DNA of 64,000 nt from Kitagawia praeruptora (GCA_037693485.1 CM075346.1:128762001-128826000); one strand, 5' to 3'; shown: positions 20,061-32,844, counted from the stretch's first letter. Numbers and translations are program-made. The notes: generated from the letters alone by a model not told the origin.

Positions 20061-21350
20061 TGTTAGTTACAGAGGCATGCCTGTATACATCTAATAACAA
20101 GCCTAATTGTTTGTAATGCTTTGCATTACTTACATGACCTCTTAACTGAGGGAACCTCTAGTTGTAGAGTTTCTGTTTGTATTGTACTTGTAATAGGCAT
20201 CAAATCCTAGTTGTGTAACTGTACAAATAGAGTCTAGAATAATGCTTGAAAGAAGTTCCATGGTTCATGCCTCAAGCAAGGAGTTAAAGACTGCCAAATA
20301 ATCACAGTTGGGATTTGAAGAAATGAAGAATTTGCCTAAGTACCAATTCGAGAAGTATATTTGTCTATTCGAGAAGTCCAGCATTCGAGAAGTCAGAGAT
20401 TCGATATCTCAAGACACTATTCGATATCTCTGAATACACTGTTCGATATCTCATTCGATATCTCAGGGATTCGATATGTCTACTACTCTATTCGAGAACT
20501 CAAGAAGTCAACAAGTCAAGATGGTATTCGAGTTCTCAAAGAGTCAACTAGTCAAAGTTCCATTCGATATCTCAAAGACTCAGAAAGCTATTCGACAACT
20601 CGAGGATTCGATAAGTCAAATGCTCTATTCGACAACTCAAGGAATCCTGATGGAAAAGAGCTATTCGAGAAGTGGTTCGATATGTCACTATAACAGTATT
20701 CGAGAACTCAGAGTTATCGATCAAGTCAATTCTAGTTCTCGAATCACTTACTTAGTCACTTCTCGAATACATTCTTGGAGACAAAATACTGAAGAAATTG
20801 TACAAGTCAGAAACCTGCAACAAGCCAATGCACTTTATGGACCACAACCTGTAACGTGCTCTGGAAAGCCTACAAGGAAGCTTGGAGAGATATAGAAGAG
20901 ACAAGGAGCTAAAGAAGTGGATCTAAACAGGCTTTGCAAAGTCAAATCTGTAACCGTTTGGACACTTACTCAAAAAGGATAGACAGACTAGAAAGTAATG
21001 TGTTTTAGCTATCTTATTTGTAGTAAGCAGGCTGTATCCATGTTCTATAAGGACACAGCCTCACTTCATAACTTAGTAACTTTGTGAGTCAAGTTTTTCA
21101 TACACTATAAGCTATATCTCTCTGAGAAAAACGAAGCTGAGAATACTACCATTTGTATTCACAGATTGTAGCAACCTTTATCTAATATACATTAGATTAA
21201 AGTGATATTGTGTCTTGTGTTGTTTATTTATCCGCACCTTAATTTCTGCACACACAGGCACTTATCTGCTACACAGACTCAATCCAAGAAAAGTTCAAGA
21301 ATCCATTCACCCCCCCCTCTGTATTCTTTTACCGTGTTCAATACTCAACA
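20061..21350 (+). repeat. 3' LTR of the large Copia element
   Basis: 1290 bp, starting TGTTAG and ending CAACA. It is identical to the 5' LTR except for one additional C in the C-run near 21311. It carries the same TTCGA cluster at about 20343-20776. It is followed by the target duplication TTTCT. Confidence 0.95.
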
Positions 21351-21355
21351 TTTCT

Positions 21356-21763
21356 ATACAACGAATAATATCCGTTAGATTTTTAGTTAAAAATTAGAAC
21401 TGTTAGATCTAATGATTTAATATATTTACTAAATGCATTAAATGCATAACAAAAAATATGACATCATATCTTTTAACCACTAACAAAATATAATAAAAAT
21501 TTGTATACAACGAATAATATCAGTTAGATTTTTAGTTAAAAATTAGAATTGTTAGATCTAATAATTAAATATGTTACATGATTAAATTTATTTACTAAAA
21601 TTTCAAGGTTCAAATTTTTATAAATACCTAAAATATCATATCTTTCAATCAATAATTTCTTCTCTTTAATTAAAACACGTTGATTTTTAATTTAAAACAT
21701 AATATTGCAATAATTAATACATACCCAAAAATATGACATCATATCTTCTAACCACTAATAAAA
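21356..21763. mobile_element. Helitron-like body, right of the Copia insertion
   Basis: Continues the sequence interrupted at 8099. The phrase CAACGAATAATATC(C/A)GTTAG followed by TTTTTAGTTAAAAATTAG occurs twice here (about 21360 and 21510) and again near 23995 and 24550. It ends where the TC-start at 21764 begins. Confidence 0.45.
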
Positions 21764-21867
21764 TCTATACTATATTATAAAAGCCGAAACATTAAAAGTT
21801 TGGTCGATCGATCGGTACGGTACCTATTGATTTTACTTATTTACCCTTACTCAAATAAAATCCATCA

Positions 21868-22990
21868 TACTAACTAATTAATTTCTTTTTTCAGGTTAAA
21901 CATATTATCTTCTCTATTTTTCAATAAATAAATAATTTCCTTTTTCATGTAAATTCAATATCTTTTATATTTTATCTAACTAAAATTTCCATCCTACTAA
22001 TTAATTAATTTCCTTTTTCAGGTTAAACATATTATCTTTTCTATTTTTCAAAAACTAAATAATTTCCTTTTTCAGGTAAAATACACTATTTTTTATATTT
22101 TATCTAACTAAAATTTCTCCTTTATTAATCAATTTCCTTTTTCAGGTTAAACATATTAACTTTTCTATTTTTCAATAACTAAATAATTTCTTTCTTAGGT
22201 AAAATACAATATCTTTTACATTTTATCTAACTAAAATTTCTCCTTTTTTAAAAACTACGATCAATTTTGTTTAATAAAATAACATAATTATATTATAATT
22301 AGTATTAACTAATCAATTACCTTTTGAGCCAAAATACTTATATTTTCTCTTTTCTCTAACTAAAATCTCTCTTTTTCCAATTGTATCATGTACGGTTACC
22401 TTTTTCAAACACGTTACCTTTTCGTTTCTCTTACAAAAATCTCAATTTTTCCAATTATATCACGAGCGATTATATTTAGTAAAAATAAAATAATAATATT
22501 ATAGTACTAATAATTAACTGATTACCTTTTCAACAAAAACGTATCATCTTTTATATTTTTTTAATTAAATTCCCTTTTTTTCTAGAAATTTCATGGGCAA
22601 CATTAATTCTCATTTTCTAAAAACTATGAGCAATTTTATTTAGTAAAATAACATAATTAAATTATAATTACTATAAACTAATCAATTACCTTTTTCACAT
22701 AAATTATGTCATCTTTTTAATTTTCGAGTTACCTTTTTATTTTTAAAAACTAAAATCTCTCTTTTTCCGATTATATCACGGATGGTTCTGTTTAATACAA
22801 TAAACTAATAATCTTATAATATTAGTAATTAAGCGATTACCTTTTTTTTTTATCTAAAACGTATCATCTTCTATGTAATGAAATAAAATAATAATTATAT
22901 AAATACTAATAATTAGCCGATTACCTTTTTCAAGTAAAACCTATCATTTTTTCTATATTTTTTTAAACAAAAATCCCTCATTTTCTAGAA
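21868..22990. repeat. Degenerate tandem repeats inside the Helitron
   Basis: About three units of roughly 122 bp (21868-22235), each with CTTTTTCAGGTTAAACATAT and TTTTATCTAACTAAAATTTC. They are followed to about 22990 by four looser units of about 180-200 bp with (A/T)AATAAAATAA, CTAATCAATTACC and TTTTTCCAATT(A/G)TATCA. Confidence 0.7.
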
Positions 22991-25900
22991 ATATCACGGA
23001 TAACATTTATATAATTATTATCAAATCATCTTATATAAAAATTTAAGCCTCCCAAATTTATATTTTAAAAAAATTAACTTAAATTAATGAAAAATTCATA
23101 TAATATTTAAAAAAAATCCGTGCATCGAATAGCTCGGTTCTATTTTTTTAATTTTCTCAAATTTTTGAATTAATAATTCCAATGATTAAAAAAAATCTCA
23201 ATTGCATTTTAAAACTTTACTAATAGAGGAAACTAAATATATAGTTTCATTATTTTTTACCTATAAAATCTTTACTAATGAAGTAAAGTAAATATCTAAA
23301 TTGCATTTTAAATTTTTACTAATCGAGGAAACTAAATATACAATTTCAATATCCTTACCTTTAAAATTTCATTTTAAAACATTGAAAGTTTGGTCGGTCG
23401 GTTGGTTGGTTGATCGGTCGGTACCTATTTTTTTACTTTATTACCCTTACTTAATTATAAATAAAATTTCTCCTAATAACTAATCAATTTCTGTTTTCAA
23501 GTAAAACATATTAAAATAATCAATTTCCTTCTAAAATACGTTACCTTTTCTATTTTCTTTAGCTAAAATCTCTTTTTTTCCAATTAAATGATGCCCTTAC
23601 TTAATTATAAATAAACAATTTCCCAATAACTAATCAATTTTCTTTTTCAAGTAAAAATATTAAAATAATCAATTTTCTTTAAAAAAAACGCTACCTTTTC
23701 TATTTCCTTTAGCTAAAATCTATATGTTTCCAATTATATGGTGCTGGTCGGTTGGTTGGTCGGTCGGTACCTATTGTTACTTAATTACCCTTACTTAATT
23801 ATAAATAAAATTTCTCCTAATAACTAATCAATTTCTGTTTTCAAGTAAAACATATTAAAATTATCAATTTCTCTAAATTGCATTTTAAATTTTTACTAAT
23901 CGAGAAAATTAAATATACAACTCAATTGCATTTTAAATTTTACTAATAGTGAAAATTAAATATCACTAACTAAATATAATAAAAATTCGTATACAACGAA
24001 TAATATCCGTTAGATTTTTTGTTTAAAATTAGAACTATTATATACTTATATAAAGGAGAAACGAGGGGATCTAAACCTCTACTATTATCCTTCATTTTTT
24101 ATTAATAATATAATTAATGATAATTAGCCGATTGCCTTTTTCAATTAAAAGATGTTTACTTATAATTTATATGATATTACCTTTTATAAATACCAAAAAT
24201 ATCATATCTTCCAATCAATATTTTTTTTATCTCTAATCAGCATTTGGAGCGATCCAATTGGATCAACCCAAATCTAAACCTCTACTATTATCCTTCATTT
24301 ATTATTAATAATACAATTAATGACAATTAGCTGATTGCCTTTTTCAATTAAAAGATGTTTACTTATAATTGATGATATTACCTTTAATAAATACCTAAAA
24401 TATCATATCTTCCAATCAATAATTTTTTTCTCTCTAATTAAAAAAAGTTGACTTTTAATTTAAAACATAATATTTCAATAATTAATACATATCCAAAAAT
24501 ATGACATCATATCTTCTAACCACTAACAAAATATAATAAAAATTCGTATACAACAAATATTATCCGTTAGATTTTTAGTTAAAATTAGAACGGTTATATC
24601 TAATGATTAAAATTGTTACATGATTAAATTTATTTACTAAAATTTCAAGGTTCGAATTCCGTCAACGATACTATTATCTTTCATTTTCTTAAACTTCTTT
24701 ATTTCTTTGATGCCCCTTTTTACCATTACACAGCATTTGGAGCGACCCAATTTAGATTGGATCGACCCAAATCTAAACATATACTATTTTTTGTCATTAC
24801 ACAACATTTGGAGTAACCCAATTGGATTGACCAAAATCTAAACCTCTACTATTATCCTTTATTTTTTTTATCTTTCTTTATTTCTTTGATTCTTCTTTTT
24901 GTCTTTACTCAAATCTATCTCTGTCACTTTTCACCTTCAAGTCCAAGCCGCTCAAATCTTCACGCTGCTGGATTTTGACGCATGTTTGCACTTTTCAAAT
25001 TTGAAAGCTGGGGTTTTCACCAAATTAACATCTCAACCCCCTGAAGTAGGGTTAAGGTATGTGTACTAGACCTCCGTACGGGTCATATATGTTTGGTTCC
25101 GGTTTTTAGTTTGACCATAAGAGTTAAGTTTTTATTGATTTCACAGTATTAAAAATTAGACAAGATAATATTTGTTTGGTTTTGATTTTGGTTTGGAATT
25201 TAAGAATTAAAGTTTTAATGAATTACCCGATGTTATAATAATATACAGGACACCAGAAATGTACCTTTAAAATATTTGCTTGGCCTTTCAATTTTCGATT
25301 TTACATGTCATAATGACAAAGATAGTTGGAAAGATTACCAGTTAATAACATTGACACAGTACAGACCATGTTATTTGTAAATAATCTTGGGACTCAATTT
25401 GATACTTATAGACATTATTTTGTTTTCAAGCAAATTTATGTTCTTTATGGATTTGTTCAACTTAAGGTTCATGGGGTAGACATGCTACGTACCAGAAGGT
25501 CTTATGGAATAGCATACTTATTATCGGATGTCTCCGAAGGGACTATGGAATAACATACTTAGAAGCTAACACAAGCCTCACCCTCTGGGTCAGGCAACAT
25601 TGCTCTTATTTATGCTCTAAATATCTTCTTTACTCGCGTTCAATTTCACTTCATATATGATCTCATATTTAGCACTTTCACTTGAGCTCCATATTAAAAT
25701 ATAAAAGAACTAACTTTTCCCTTTTTCAGTTTAGTTTGCTTTTTGAGAGAAAATAGGTAGTGGAAAATGTGATTGTTATAATTTGTAATCATATATTATT
25801 TGAAGATAAAAGTGAATAAGTGAGCTTCTTGAGGAGACCTGTGTTTTTGGTAAACAGTATTATCCTTCATTTTTTTAATCTTCTTTATTTCTTTAATTAA

Positions 25901-26124
25901 TGCCCGTTTTTGTCATTACACAGCATTTGGAGCGACCGAATTTAGATTGGAACAAAAAATTCTATTATGATATTGTACTTATTTTCAGTAATGTTGTAGT
26001 ACTACGATTGCACCTCCAACCTTTCTCTTCTCCTCCAGCTACATAATTTTAAATATTGAAAACAAAATACAATACAAGAAGAAGTTTGCATTTATAAATA
26101 TAGATTACAAGCAGAGAGAGATGT

Positions 26125-26228
26125 TTAGTTACAGATAGACTACATAGCAACAACATAAGTGATAAAAAGAAAGATGTTAGTTACAGATAGACTACATAGC
26201 AGCAACATAAGTGATAAAAAGAAAGATG
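26125..26228. repeat. 52-bp tandem duplication
   Basis: Two copies (26125-26176, 26177-26228) starting TTAGTTACAGATAGACTAC, differing by one base. Confidence 0.9.
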
Positions 26229-26712
26229 GTTCACATGATGATCAAGCTAATGAAGTATTGAAGTAATTAACAAGTCTGAACCACATAAGCAACTTCCATT
26301 TTATAGGATTGTTTATCATAACGTGGGTAATGGGTTTATGTATTCCAATTAATTTTATTTTTGGTCACCCCTCTAAGTTGATCACAAAAAAATTAACAAC
26401 CCATCAAAATAAGTAGTTTAAAAATATATTCAAATTCCAATTATTATATTCGTTTCAATAAGAACATACTTTTAATATAATGAAGTCAATAAAATAAAAA
26501 TTCAACAATTTCAGAAAACGAGAGCCATGTTGAAAGACCTTAATTTGAACATAAACTATAAATCTACTAGAATATTTATATGATATTTTGGTTTGCTTAT
26601 TTAATTGTGTAATTTACTTATTTTTAATAAAAGAATCTCTATTAATAAAATTTATACATTGTATTTTCATACATGAATTTACTAATACAGTTTAATGGTC
26701 ACGCTCTGGTGA

Positions 26713-26996
26713 GAATGAGAACAGTGAGAACACACATATTCACTACATTTCAAGCTATTTTAAAGGGCCCCGCTAAGGGCATCTTCACAAAAAAAATCTT
26801 ATAATTCTACCCTCTATCCATTCATAAAAAAAATTAACAAAAAAAATTAAAATGAGAACAGTGAGAACACACATATTCGCTACATTTCAAGCTATTTTAA
26901 AGGGCCCCGCTAGGGGCATTTTCACACAAAAGTCTTATAATTCTACCCTCTATCCATTCATAAAAAAAATTAACAAAAAAAAATTAAAAATTGCTT
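26713..26996. repeat. About 142-bp tandem duplication with a GC-rich word
   Basis: Two units, at about 26713-26853 and 26854-26996. Both contain GAGAACAGTGAGAACACAC, CATTTCAAGCTATTTTAAAG and GGGCCCCGCTA(A/G)GGGCAT. The last word resembles GGCCCCGCCAGGGGC in the repeat at 56943-57560. Confidence 0.85.
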
Positions 26997-27026
26997 GAAA
27001 TGTGGTCTCATTGTTCTGCAACATTT

Positions 27027-27070
27027 ACATATTATATTAACTATGAGGTCTCATAGTTAATATAATATGT
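27027..27070. repeat. 44-bp perfect palindrome
   Basis: Two 21-base arms (27027-27047 and 27050-27070) are exact reverse complements around a GT centre. Each arm runs ACATATTATATTAACTATGA plus G. It could extrude as a cruciform or mark a deleted inverted element. Confidence 0.9.
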
Positions 27071-27559
27071 TCTTGATATTATATGAGGTTTAATGTTTTG
27101 GAACCATTTAATGTTTTGGATCCATTGGGGGTGAATGAATTATCATTTCCGCATTTGAATAATGAAGACAATTTATTATTGTTTTAAATTTGAGAACAAT
27201 ATTTGTAAAAATACTTAATACTTTTATTGCATATTTTGATGGATTAAATAAATTTTCAACATTGTTAAAATAGAATTGTATGCTACTTTTTTATATAAGT
27301 TTTAGCATATCATTATTTTATTAAATACTTATATAACTGTATATAATATCTTTATAAAAATTGATTATTTATATATTTGCATACAATATCTTTTTAAGAA
27401 ATCAATCAAATTTGTTAAATTTTTGGTATTGTCAATTTAAATTAAATAAGATTTCTTAAGAAATCAATCAAATTTGCTAAATTTTTGGTATTATCATTTT
27501 TAAATTAAATAAGATGCCGTGTACGAAGTACGGGCAAAATGCTAGTATTAAAATAATAA

Positions 27560-28120
27560 TGGGTTCAACGGGTTCCAATATTTGGGGTTTAAAAATATTA
27601 AATTTTTTAATTAAAATTTTAAAATTTATCTTTATTCCCTTACGGGTTCAACAATTAACTTTTGGGGTTCAACTTTTCCATTTCGAATTTTAGAAATATT
27701 CAGAATGACGAATAAACCGTATACAAACTTAGGGTTTCGGGTTTAGGATCAGGCCACCGGATTCAATTTTTTAATTAAAATTTTTAAATTTTATCTGTAT
27801 TTCCTCGGGATTTCAACGGTTAACCTTTAGGGTTCAACAATTCCATTTTGGGTTTTAGAAATATTCGGAATGACGAATAAACCTTATACGGACTTAGGAT
27901 TTAGGGTTGTTTACAACCCAAAACCCTAGACCCAAAACCCTAATTTATCCTGATTTTTAAACGCGTTAGCGTTTAAAAATCAGGACGCCGGACTAATTAA
28001 AACATTCATTTTTTAAAATATTATTTTTAAACTGTATTCCATTAGGGGGTTCAACGGTTAACATTTGGGGTTCAACTTTTACATTTTGAGTTTTAGAAAT
28101 TTTCGAATAACGAAATTAAT
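27560..28120. repeat. Degenerate repeats with a 17-bp-arm hairpin
   Basis: Three loose units repeat GGGTTCAAC, a second GGGTTCAACTTTT-like phrase, then TTTTAGAAAT and TTCGGAATGACGAATAAAC (about 27560, 27770, 28040). Between units 2 and 3 lies a perfect inverted repeat with arms 27948-27964 and 27969-27985 (loop GTTA). Next to it are AAACCCTA-like words at 27919-27944. Confidence 0.65.
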
Positions 28121-28182
28121 ACATTTTTTAATTATACATTTTTTTAATAATGTTTTTAAATATATATTTAGAAAAAAAATTA

Positions 28183-29359
28183 AGAGTAAAGTGCACTTTG
28201 TGTACCTGCACTTAGGCCTTGACACCACTTGCAATACCAAACTTTAAATTCGAGCATTTGCAATACTGTAATTGTTATTTCGTTACAGTTTGTGTACTTC
28301 CGTCTGCCTGACGTTAACGGCGTTAAAAAGCTAGGGGTATATCTGTCTTTTCTTTGTTTAATCTACTTCCTTTCCTCTCCTTATCCCTCCCCCTCTTTCT
28401 CTCTATCTCTTACACGCATACAACATAAAACCCATCTCCCCTTTTGCTGCTGTGTTTTTTTTGGTTTTAATATTTCTATTAAATTACAGTCTGTTTTTGC
28501 TGAGTTCGAGTTGTTAAATTGCTGCTTGTAATCTTGTTTTGTTTAGTCATGTTTGGGTTCGTGTATGTCGATTGCAGATTGAATACGAGTTGCTTCATTG
28601 TAGTTGTCGATGCGGGTTTGCTGTGCTGTCTTTTGTCGAGCCCTTTGCGTAGATTGTTCGGTGTGATGCTAAGATGACTGTTATTCTGAGTAGTGCTAAT
28701 GTCTCGTTTGTCTGGTTTTCCAAATTTTGGGAATGTTGTATTTCGCTGGTTGCAGAGTTTCTATCGAGTTCATGTTAGTCGAAGTATTTGTACTTCTTGC
28801 AGTTTGCGTTTGAGTTCGTTGTCGATTTGATTTTCGCCGAATTTGGTTTTTGGTCTCGTTGTTTTCGTTAATAGCCTGCTTAGTTGTATTGTATTAGTCT
28901 GTACTGGTTTGTCGGATTGATTGAATCTTTCTCTGTCTCTGCCGAGTTGTTGTTTGTTGCTGCGTTTCTAAGTTCTTCGTTTTAGAGTTTATGTGCTCGA
29001 GTTTAGAGTTTATGTGTTCGAATTTAAAGTTCTTCGTTCTCAACAAACCCATTCCGTTCGATGCAAATGGAGAAATGACAGAGTATTGGAGAATGGAGTG
29101 ATGAACGGAATGGGTTTGTTGAGAACGAATTGATTCCTGTTAATGTGAGTTTTATGGGTAAATGTCAAGTGGTTATTGAGGATGAATGAGAAAAGACAGA
29201 GATAGCCCTAGTTTTTTAACGTCGTTAACGTCAGACAGACGGAAGTACACAAACTGTAACGAAATAACAATTACAGTATTGCAAAAGCTCGAATTTAAAG
29301 TTGGGTATTGCAAGTGGTGTCAAGGCCTAAGTGCAGGTACACAAAGTGCACTTTACTCT
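28183..29359. mobile_element. Mutator-like element with ~150-bp terminal inverted repeats
   Basis: The first ~155 bases (from AGAGTAAAGTGCACTTTGTG) match the reverse complement of the last ~160, including TTGTGTACTTCCGTCTG and the GTTAACG stretch. The interior (about 28340-29190) is less AT-rich, with CT-rich and T-rich sequence resembling a plant 5' leader and intron, so it may be captured host DNA (Pack-MULE style). There is no transposase ORF. I could not find a 9-bp target duplication, so the superfamily rests on long inverted repeats and end sequence. Confidence 0.65.
29033..29129. repeat. Perfect 27-bp inverted repeat (hairpin) inside the element
   Basis: Arms 29033-29059 and 29103-29129 are exact reverse complements (outer bases TTCGTTCTCAACAAACCC), separated by 43 bases. 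RNA from either strand would form a 27-bp stem. Confidence 0.95.
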
Positions 29360-29735
29360 ATAAATACATATTACCCCAATGAAAAATGCGTAATAACCTT
29401 GACCCAGATGAAAGATGCGTAACAGGCCCAATAAATTTAATAGACAAGTGGAAATAAATTGATACCCGGTGTCGAAATGCGTAATACAGTTTATTACACC
29501 CTTGCCAAATGCGTAACATATTCTGTAATAATTAAATATGTGTATTATGCAGCCGGAAAATGCGTAACTGGTTGTTACACTCACTGCAAATGCGTAATAA
29601 AATGTGGGTAAAATGAAATACAAATATTATGCTATTCGAAAATGCATAACAGCTATTACTGTGTTGAAGAATGCGTAAAAGAACGGTATAATTGGTAACT
29701 ACTCGGCGCGCCAGGTATTTTGGTAATAGCCTATT
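29360..29735. repeat. Word-repeat element with AAATGCGTAA (copy C)
   Basis: About nine AATGC(G/A)TAA words at 29385-29680, spaced about 25-60 bases apart. The ends are inverted: ATTACCCCAAT near 29371 and, read on the minus strand, ATTACCAAAATACC near 29728, the same end as the copy at 52645. The left border touches the Mutator-like element, and no duplication is seen. The word is the reverse complement of the ATACGCATTT word of copy A. Confidence 0.4.
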
Positions 29736-29995
29736 CTTAATATAATATTTCTGTCCTTTAGCCACTAATTAATCATGATGAATCAAATCCCCTCATAGTA
29801 AAAGTAATGTTTTAAATATATTGAAAATATATTTCAAAAAGGAAAAAATATATTGAAAATATATTAAATTTATTGATTAATAAATTAAAAGTTAATCCCG
29901 AATAAATAATTTTGTTTACATTTGATGTCCAGGGGTAGTTTTGGGAATGTACAGATTAACTAACATCATCAGGCAAAAAGTAAGTAACCGGTTCT

Positions 29996-30077
29996 TGATT
30001 TTAAGGTATCTCCATCATCTCTGTGATCCAAGCCAGCCAAGGGGATTGTTCAGGCCACCCACACGAAGCTTTCTCAG
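29996..30077 (+). other. Probable 5' untranslated exon of the YOS1-like gene
   Basis: Relatively GC-rich stretch ending CTTTCTCAG at 30077, followed by GTATTA. Paired with the acceptor TTTTTGTAG at 30986, it gives a 909-base intron ending three bases before the ATG of the YOS1-like CDS. The start of the exon is a guess. Confidence 0.45.
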
Positions 30078-30989
30078 GTATTAAGTTATATAAACATGTA
30101 TGTATATTTATTGCCACAGAAATGTTGGGTCTTTTCTCTATTACAAGATCAGTATTTGTATTTTGTATAATCTCTTTGTATAAGGACAGGACAGTTTTAG
30201 TTAAATAATGGAAACTATTATTTTTTGCCTTGTTGCAAGTTTTAATCTTTGTTAAGTTTTTAATAATGGGTGAGGGGGAAGTTGGTTTATAATGCTTGGT
30301 TTTGTTCATATTAGTGTTTGTCATTAACTAATTGTGCCTTGCAATCAGAAAGATTCAACTTTTTTGGGTGGTTTTTAATTACAAGAATCAAGAATTATTT
30401 AAGTGTTGATGCATTCTTTTTTTGTTAAAATTGGTTTCTTTGAACATATAAGTGAAAAGGTGTGTGGTTAATTGTTGGAATTGGGAACTATACAGAACAA
30501 GGAGATGCACAGTTTGACTCCAGCAATTAGTCGGTAACTATTAATCATGCTAGGCTTTTTATGATGACAATGTGTTATGTTATGCACATTCACCTGTGCA
30601 CTAAATAATGATTGTGGCTTGACCATGTTTATCGAAGTTTTGAATTGTTGTCCATCTTACAACATTAGTAATTTTTCTTTTCGTACTTCTGTTACTTCTG
30701 AAATACATGTGAATTATATCCAACTGCAGTTGAAATAATTTTACTGTAATGGTAGCTTAGTATTACCACATAACATAAAATCTGTTAGAAGTTTCATGCT
30801 TTAGCACTTGATTTGTGTCGGTTGTCTGTGTGAGTGTATTTAAGTGGTAGGTTTGTGTCTTTAAAAAGATTTACTTGCAGCCTACCTTTTTTTTTTAATT
30901 TCCTTTTCATATTATACTATCCTGATTCCTGGGAGACGACACACATCACTTGAGCATTTGTGATTACCTACTCATTATTTTTGTAGGAT

Positions 30990-31223
30990 ATGGGTTTGTG
31001 GACGCTGCTGGAGGGTTGTCTGCTTCTTGCAAATGCACTAGCAATATTAAACGAGGACCGCTTTTTAATACCTAGAGGGTGGAGCTTCCAGGAATTTTCA
31101 GGTGTAAGGAGAAACTCATTCAAGGGGCAGCTTATTGGTCTTATATATGCAACGCAGTACTTGAGAGTGCTTCTGATAATACTCAACTCCCTTTGCATTG
31201 TTGTGAAGCTAGTTTCTGGCTGA
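30990..31223 (+). CDS. YOS1-like ER-Golgi transport protein (IER3IP1 family)
   Basis: Single coding exon of 77 residues, starting MGLWTLLEGCLLLANALAIL and ending VVKLVSG. It is the full usual length of the family (about 70-80 residues). The N-terminal hydrophobic segment (about 3-20) and C-terminal one (about 50-72), with the conserved KGQLIGLIYATQYLRV between them, are diagnostic. In yeast Yos1 works with Yip1/Yif1 on COPII vesicles between ER and Golgi; the animal relative is IER3IP1. The ATG lies three bases after a clean splice acceptor, so an untranslated exon upstream is likely. It converges on the transporter gene that ends at 32845. Confidence 0.93.
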   Translation: MGLWTLLEGCLLLANALAILNEDRFLIPRGWSFQEFSGVRRNSFKGQLIGLIYATQYLRVLLIILNSLCIVVKLVSG

Positions 31224-32844
31224 TCTGTTTTGGAGCGGGTCCTTTTGCTAGGACTTTTTTCACCTGTGTAAGATATGTTTGTGGAAGTAACATGTATTAG
31301 TATTGTTTGTTATTGGCTTATTGCTGTTTAAAACAAAAACATACTGACGAAAGATTTTCTTGAATATGAACAAACTATCATAGTTTCCACCTTTTTATCC
31401 AATGTTAGCCATTTGTCTGTTGCTTAAACAAAGATTTCACTGCTTGTTAAGTCCCTTCTGTACGCTTGAGACTTCTAGGTCAATTCCTATGCACCAACTT
31501 TAATGCTTTGCGGTTATTGGGATTTTGATATTGTCAGTCATGTTTCTCTAGTTACGATACTAATCTGCAAGCCCACCAAAGAACAATATGACCATTCTTA
31601 GCTTGTGAAAGAAAGAGAGCACAAGTTTAATATATAAATTTTGTGTTTCAATATCAGTTTTCTTTTCAGTGTGATGCTGGCCAATACGGTGTATACGTAA
31701 TTTAGCTCGGCTGGCTCTTTTCCTCCTCCCATATCACCATATGCGTGGAGAAAGATTTTGGTGTTAAAAGATGGTGCTTGAAATTTGAGCATTTAATTAG
31801 TCAATTCTGGGAGGATGTGTGGTCTGCAAGAGATTTAAGAATAACAAATCATGCATTTAGTTTTTATTGGTAACTTGTCGTCTTGTCCCCCTCAAGTCCT
31901 CAAGAATTTGCTTTTATTAACACAAGAATTTCTAGTAATCAAGTGGGTACAACATGGATGCTTGATTGCTTGTTCACCTCTGTGAAATGCATAGAAATGA
32001 CTAATTGATTGATCTTATATGATTTTTATCTTCCATGATACTAGTAACTAGTGTAAACAACAATCTGGGATAGCACACTGGTAAAACTCTGCATTAGTTG
32101 TGTTGGTCCGACTGTACGCTTCAAGTGTTTCATCTGCTCTGCCAAGAGAGCCCATTAGTCATAAAGTGGTGTACCGTGCTTGTTATTTGTTAAGGAAAGA
32201 TTTTAGATCATTTGCTAGTGTTTCATGTGTTTTCTCATTAACCATTTAAGAAAACTCATTATTCGTCAAGTGTTTTACTGTATTGTGCTTGTCATTCATT
32301 ACTGAGCTCGTTAGATCAATTTGCAACTTTTTCATGTGCCTTTTCATTCATATCATGAAGTGTTGCACTGTGCTAGTAATCCATTACTGAGCTTGTTAGA
32401 TCAATTAGCTATTGAACCTGATGACAACTTTTCCAGTTGCAATGGTGATTGTTATATCAGCTATCTAAATATCTATAGCTACCTATAATGTAACCTGTTT
32501 CTGGCTCTAGCAATTCAAGATTCATCTGTGTTAAGAAAAAGGAAGACGTTGGTTGGAGTGATGAATTTGTAAACTTTTAACTAGTACAAACTAGAAATGA
32601 TACTATCGGTGTATCAACAGATATAATCACACCCTTACGGAAGCCTGAACTTTCCCATTTACTGTTTAAGATCATGAGGCTATATGTAAACCGGAAAGCT
32701 ATAAGAAAATGAGAGGCACAAAGTTCACAATTAAAGACCTTGCTTCTTTTATATTAAAAAGCTTTCTGCTCCAAGCTTAATGTTCAAATTCAATACTGAA
32801 TTTACACAGTTACATGGAGGCAATACTACTATATCCAATCTCCC
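31224..32844. other. Intergenic region between two convergent genes
   Basis: No coding signal. It should hold both 3' untranslated regions. Two degenerate copies of a roughly 95-bp unit lie at about 32215-32410 (CATTACTGAGC(T/C)(C/T)GTTAGATCAA twice). Confidence 0.5.

Larger units (their letters stand above)
8100..21350 (+). mobile_element. Full-length Sirevirus-like Ty1/Copia retrotransposon
   Basis: A 13,251-bp element with direct repeats at both ends starting TGTTAG and ending CAACA, and a perfect 5-bp target duplication TTTCT (8095-8099, 21351-21355). Order: LTR, tRNA-iMet primer site, gag, pol (protease-integrase-RT-RNase H, the Copia order), spacer, a 1248-codon extra ORF, polypurine tract, LTR. 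Unusual size, two CCHC knuckles in a long gag, gag and pol in different frames, and an extra ORF after pol are traits of the Sirevirus lineage. The LTRs differ only by one C in a C-run, so insertion was very recent. The one obvious lesion is a TAA in gag. Confidence 0.95.
21764..27545 (+). mobile_element. Composite Helitron sequence
   Basis: The left end begins TCTATACTATATTATAAAAG after an A. The right end carries a GC-rich hairpin-like stretch (CCGTGTACGAAGTACGGG, 27517-27534), then CTAG at 27542-27545 followed by T. TC start, subterminal hairpin, CTRR end and A/T insertion are Helitron hallmarks. No replicase-helicase ORF is present, so it is non-autonomous. At 5.8 kb it is probably several Helitrons or internal duplications: GGTCGGT words near 23395 and 23745 and blocks at 24060 and 25860 restart the same body. 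Which start belongs to which end is uncertain. Confidence 0.5.

Noticed and set aside
27919..27944. Interstitial telomeric repeat (AAACCCTA words)
   Set aside because: Only two or three irregular words, mixed with AAACCCAAA. It is too short and degenerate.
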